A stretch of DNA of 64,000 nt from Cryptomeria japonica. Taxonomy: Eukaryota > Streptophyta > Pinopsida > Cupressales > Cupressaceae. The position numbers and the translations under genes are program-made. The notes below the pieces were generated by a model. The model had not been told where the DNA came from, did not search any database, and worked only from the letters and a program-made list of their open reading frames with translations. The DNA is taken from the NCBI RefSeq assembly GCF_030272615.1, contig NC_081414.1:53872636-53936635 (forward strand). Reading direction: 5' to 3'. Below, piece by piece: positions 60,076 through 64,000 of this stretch. Each line of letters starts with the position of its first letter. The first letter of the stretch is position 1.

Positions 60076-60333
60076 TGTTAATTTAAATGAGTAGAGAACA
60101 CATATAAAGAACACAAAACAAACACCAAACATCACATAACATAATAATTTACATGGTTCACCATAACTCGTTACATCCATCGGAAAGCAGGGAGAATAAT
60201 ATTTTAATCAATATCCAATTCTACATAATACATGGGCTCCACACAACCATATGCATAATCGTATTCAGCTATAAAAAGAATAGTTAGGAGAAAGTGAATG
60301 GTCATGTGATTGTTGGGCTTCACATTTTGAACA
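60076..60333 (-). repeat. Putative copia LTR, reversed
   Basis: On the minus strand, after a GCAGGGGAGAT purine stretch, it starts TGTTCAAAATGTGAAGCCC and could end at TTAACA (60076). Its first 100 bases match the start of the LTR at 63072; the rest does not. The inner boundary is a guess from the CA dinucleotide. Confidence 0.45.
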
Positions 60334-60445
60334 ATCTCCCCTGCGAAGGCCAATCAGTACACCCATGCCCCTGCTTCCATTCCAAAACTCACATTACATC
60401 CAACCTGCAAGATTTTAACTTCGTGAACTCTTGTTCATGAACACT
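60334..60445 (-). mobile_element. Copia 3' internal end, reversed
   Basis: Reverse complement of 62962-63071, sharing the GTTGGATGTAATGTGAG and GGAATGGAAGCAG words up to the purine tract. Confidence 0.65.
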
Positions 60446-60981
60446 ATGGATTAATATTCTCCATAACTAATCAGAGTTAAAAATAATTTCCACACAAATT
60501 CACCCATTATGCCAAAATCAGAAACATCACTGTGTAATACGAAACCTTCATCATGAAATGAATCTTTTGATAAATTCTCCATAGGGATCCCGACCTCTAG
60601 ACCAAAGGAAAATTCCTTTCCGAACTCCACATAGCGGTCCTAGTTTTACTTGATGGGATAAACTTCTTGAAAATGGGAATCATACCTCTGCATAACTATG
60701 GTAGTGTCGAAGGCACATTGTAGGGCCTCAAGCTTGTGGCGAAGCATGTCCGAAAATCAAAGACCCTCCTACGAACTTGGACAAAATTGCCATCTCTCTT
60801 TGGATTACCATCTTTTTCGCATGCTCTTCGCCAGTAACAAACTTGTCAAGGGCCTAACAAATTTCTCTAGGAGTAGGCACAACCCATGAAACCTCCAAAA
60901 CAATGCCTTCAATTTCCACTTGATATCGAAAGTGCTCTGCACGGACTTGTGTTGGCTTTCCAATTTGGAGGGCCTTTTCTT
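60446..60981. other. Spacer between copia end and reverse frame
   Basis: No supported feature. Short reading frames in several phases only. Confidence 0.4.
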
Positions 60982-61720
60982 CTACGCTATGCATCCCTTC
61001 CTTCTTCTTGTTTCTTTCCTTTTTCTCTTTCCCTCTATCTGTCTTGTAACAACCATAGCTCCCTTTGACTCAACCTCGACTACCCAGTCAGCCATACATG
61101 GCATTTCTCCCGCCACATTGAGCCTTTTGCTGCTCGAACTATTCAGAGAAATCGATCTGCGCAAACAAGATGAGTCTATATTGGATGGAGAGACACAATA
61201 GGGGAATGGAGAAATAGTGGGAAACATGTATCTTAAGCTCACTTCCTGACTTCTGACCTTCCTTAACTGCGGCTCTTTGTCTCCTCTTCCCACTTTTGCA
61301 TCACTCATAAAATTCCAATGCCCTCCACCAATTTTGTTCTTCTCTCCCCTCACACGCACCTCAGACACAGTATTGGAAGAATTATTTAAAATGGTTGCTT
61401 TGTGTTGGAAAACCTTGCCAACATCACAATGGCAATCACTAGGCTCCAAGTTCACATAAATTATCGTCCCCTCGGCAAGCTCCCTAGGCTCTTCTAGTGC
61501 CTTTATTTCCATGGCCCTTGTCGCCTGGCCATATAGAAACCCTTGTCTCTGCTCTCTCTAAGGAAACGTAGAACTCAGCACATCGCAGTGAGAAACATGT
61601 TGGTTTTCTTCCATGGACTCCCTACTGTCTTCTTCCTCGGACCTCTCACAATAAACAACCAAAATCTCACGTAACTTCTGCTCCACTAGTATATACTTAT
61701 GGATAATTTCTTTGAGAAAT
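60982..61720 (-). pseudogene. Unknown degenerate frame, minus strand
   Basis: From about 61720 a minus-strand frame runs through KYILVEQKLREILVVYCERS and an acidic SEEEDSRE stretch to a TAG near 61558. It then continues in the same frame as 61512-60982 (176 codons), with EGTIIYVNLEPSDCHCDVG, a Ser/Asn-rich part and a basic C terminus (GKRKRKETRRRKG). I recognise no family. It lies head to head with the plus-strand frame starting near 61783, about 60 bp away. It could be an exon set of a captured host gene or an extra frame of a copia element. Confidence 0.4.
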
Positions 61721-61782
61721 TTTCTTTATCCATCAATTGTTTCTCCACAATGATGTGTCAAATTTATTGATTTCATCCTAGT

Positions 61783-62959
61783 GAACTTTCTTTGTTTGAT
61801 GTGGAGGATAATCCTAATAAGTACGGCTACTTGGAAAAGAAATCTCAAGATCTCTTGAGCCCAGGGGCAGAGTCACATGAGGAGGATAGGTCGTTTGAGA
61901 ATGAAGGGCCTATTATGGCATATTAGTGTGGAAAGGGCACAGTCGGGCTTGACCCCAACCTCAACAAAGAGGGCAAACAGGAGGAAGTACTGAATGTGGC
62001 TCCACCATCTAATGAAGATGCTACAAATTTGATAGTAGGAGATGTTAATACATGTTCTCTTTATATCATACAACCAATACCACTGTTTGGTATGTCATAT
62101 ATGAATACGGGTGGAAAATCCTGAAACACGGGCAAATTTGAATTCGTTGTCACAAACGTTGGGAGGTTTGCAGGGGACAACTGATGGTCCTAGGGCAACG
62201 GACAATTATGGAGGTTCACCTTGCACAAGGAGAAGATCTGAGAATCAATGTTTAAATAATGCCAACCATGAGAATAATAGAGGCTACGATGAATGCATCA
62301 TGTCTGTTGATCCAGATAAGCTAGAGAATTTGTACCATCATTTGATGAATTTGATCAGCGGGCAGGTTGAAGAAGTGATGCTTCCTTCCTTATTTTGAGC
62401 TTTCGCAGATAGGTTTAAGTATAAATTCTTTAGAACAATTGCTTGCGATATCACTCATGGCCAAACTAAAGAGCTTGATGAGCCAAATAAAGAGGATTTC
62501 TCTTGGGTGAAGAAGATTCGGGGATATAGAAAGAGGGAGCTTGAGTGGCAGATGGGGAGTGACAAGTCTTTTTCAGAGGATCAACAAGCTGAGAGTTTTT
62601 CGTTGCAAAAGAGGTTATTTGTTATATTTCTTGAGGAAGAGGAACTGTTTAAGTTTTGTAGACAAGCGGTTATGACACTTGGGCAAGGATTAGTTGTGGG
62701 TGAAACTATTTACTGTGTAGTTGTTCTCAAATATCTTTTTGCTATAAACTTTGGGGAAGAAGTTGATGTTGATGGAAACATCAGAACTGATCACTGCTAC
62801 CACGCAGGATTTATAGATGTTGTGTTCAAGGGTCCTTATGTGGATCAAGGAGGAGTATATTTTGAACCTGCAATAAGTGGTGTATTTAATTGTAAGTTTG
62901 TGTATGTAGTAGCAGAAGATGTCTTTCATTCCGATTTGACTTGGAGAAGGCTAACTTGA
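61783..62959 (+). pseudogene. Unknown degenerate frame, plus strand
   Basis: Open reading starts after a stop near 61780 with FHPSELSLFDVEDNPNKYG, passes a TAG near 61925, and changes frame near 62105. It continues from 62111 to 62959 (about 282 codons) with a single TGA at 62396-62398. Visible segments are DPDKLENLYHHLMNLISG, FADRFKYKFFRTIACDITHG and a hydrophobic KRLFVIFLEEEELFKF. No known domain is recognised. The frame ends where the copia 3' end sequence begins, so it may have been carried by that element. Confidence 0.45.
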
Positions 62960-62961
62960 AT

Positions 62962-63071
62962 CGTGCGTGAACAAGAATTCACAAATTTAAAATCTTGTAG
63001 GTTGGATGTAATGTGAGTTTTGGAATGGAAGCAGAGGCATGGCTGTACTAATTGCCCTTCACGGGGTAGAT
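62962..63071 (+). mobile_element. Copia 3' internal end
   Basis: Inverted counterpart of 60334-60445, ending in CACGGGGTAGAT, a weak purine tract, directly before the LTR at 63072. Confidence 0.65.
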
Positions 63072-63914
63072 TGTTAGGAATGTGAAGCCCAACGGTCACA
63101 TGACCATTCACTTTCTCCCAGCTATTCGTTTCATATTTGAATACGATTATATATATCACACCAAACTGCAATATGATACCACTAATAAAGGCAATTATGC
63201 CAGTAATAAAGGCAATTCCCACTTTTAGTTCTGCGACTTCTATTCTAGTAGCTTAACTGATGAGCATCATAAAAACCCAACAAATCGATATGCCTTTAGG
63301 CAACAAAATCAGTACAAAAATGTTATTTATAGGAGGCCGCATCATCTATGTTGAACAAAAATCAAATTAAGGCGAGAGAGGAAATTTGTGATAGTGTGGA
63401 TATTTTGTGTTTTATCATTTGAACAACTAATCTGTTGATAAGTGATGCTTCTCTAGCATCCAGGTACATGCAACTCCAGTTTGGATATGAAGCTATCCAT
63501 TCATCACCATGCATAAGCTATTTTTAGTTAATAGTTTTTTTTGTTTATTCATGCAAATAAAGCATGTACTCCAGCATGCATGAATCCTTAGGACTATTTT
63601 TAGTTTTGCTTTTTGCATGAGTTTGTTTTTAGTAAATAAAGCATGTTGTGCATGCACTTATTGTATTCTTAATTTAGGGAGTAGTTTGCTTTTTTTTAGT
63701 TTGAGAGCCTTAGTAGCTTTCCATGCAAAGCTAGGAATATATTTAGAACTGCAGTTATTATTTATTCTTCTAGACTGCAAATTCTTTATATATAGAGCCT
63801 TTATGTAATTTTTTAATTAAGCTTCAATAAAGATATTGGTGTTTTCCTCTTTTTGCTGTTATTGTTTGCTAATCAGTTGGTTCAGAGAGGATAGGTCAGG
63901 TTCAAAATTCTACA
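63072..63914 (+). repeat. Copia 5' LTR
   Basis: 843 bp, TGTTAGGAATG...ATTCTACA. TATATATA box at 63787-63794 and an AATAAA signal at 63826-63831 give a normal U3-R layout. The primer site follows. Confidence 0.75.
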
Positions 63915-63916
63915 AG

Positions 63917-63928
63917 TGGTATCAGAGC
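63917..63928 (+). other. Copia primer-binding site
   Basis: TGGTATCAGAGC, the exact consensus complementary to initiator Met tRNA, two bases after the LTR. Confidence 0.9.
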
Positions 63929-63983
63929 AGGTAAAATTGTTTTGGGTTAAAGTTTTATTGTTGGAATTTCGCCAAAGTTAAGC

Positions 63984-64000
63984 ATGTCGAATTCTAACCA
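63984..64000 (+). CDS. gag: Start of copia gag, cut by window end
   Basis: ATG at 63984 opens a frame (MSNSN) 55 bp after the primer site, the usual place of copia gag. The rest lies outside the window. Confidence 0.5.

Noticed and set aside
1-64000. tRNA, rRNA or microRNA genes
   Set aside because: No cloverleaf with A and B boxes or rRNA-like stretch noticed; tRNA-like matches are only primer-binding sites beside LTRs.

Overview
The window is repeat-dominated nuclear DNA of a seed plant, most probably a gymnosperm. That assignment is inference: the reason is dense nesting of large Ty3/gypsy (Tat-lineage) and Ty1/copia LTR retrotransposons, long AT-rich spacers, and no convincing intact host gene, rRNA, tRNA or CRISPR array in 64 kb. 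Almost everything can be read as layers of insertions.

The oldest recognisable layer is an unclassified repeat family, here called R (about 3 kb). It is present three times, and each copy is broken by a different LTR element. Copy 1 (80-2127 and 12993-14310) is split by element A (2128-12992). Copy 2 (18774-19278 and 27140-28315) is split by element B (19279-27139). Copy 3, reversed (29941-31145 and 53986-55733), is split by element D (31146-53985), and D is itself split by element C (34415-42137). All four insertions have TG...CA ends and 5-bp target duplications, perfect for B and C and with one mismatch for A and D.

Element D (LTRs 776 bp) is the only one with gag, protease, reverse transcriptase, two RNase H domains and integrase. 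It is a degenerate Tat-type gypsy element with many stops and an antisense plant-mobile-domain (PMD) frame near its 3' end. Elements B and C are one family (LTRs about 1.2 kb). They carry only a long gag-protease-like frame and no pol, so they are non-autonomous TR-GAG type elements. Element A is different again: 4.2-kb LTRs around only 2.4 kb of internal DNA, with a single intact 520-codon acidic reading frame of unknown function. By eye the LTR pairs differ by about 1% in the first 570 bp (A), 2% (B), 2.4% (C) and 2.6% (D), so A looks youngest and the C-inside-D order is consistent.

Between these lie a truncated copia element (14878-17351: LTR, primer-binding site, gag, start of protease), a palindromic minisatellite (17385-18010), orphan fragments of a gypsy leader (18011-18745 and 28765-29028) and AT-rich spacer. 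The right end (60076-64000) holds copia 3' ends in both orientations around two divergent degenerate frames of unknown origin. It ends with a copia LTR, primer-binding site and first gag codons that run out of the window.

The best candidates for something undescribed are element A and its intact 520-aa frame, the conserved leader hairpins and changed protease motif of B/C, the hairpin and GCG-motif arrays of D, and the divergent frames near 61-63 kb.
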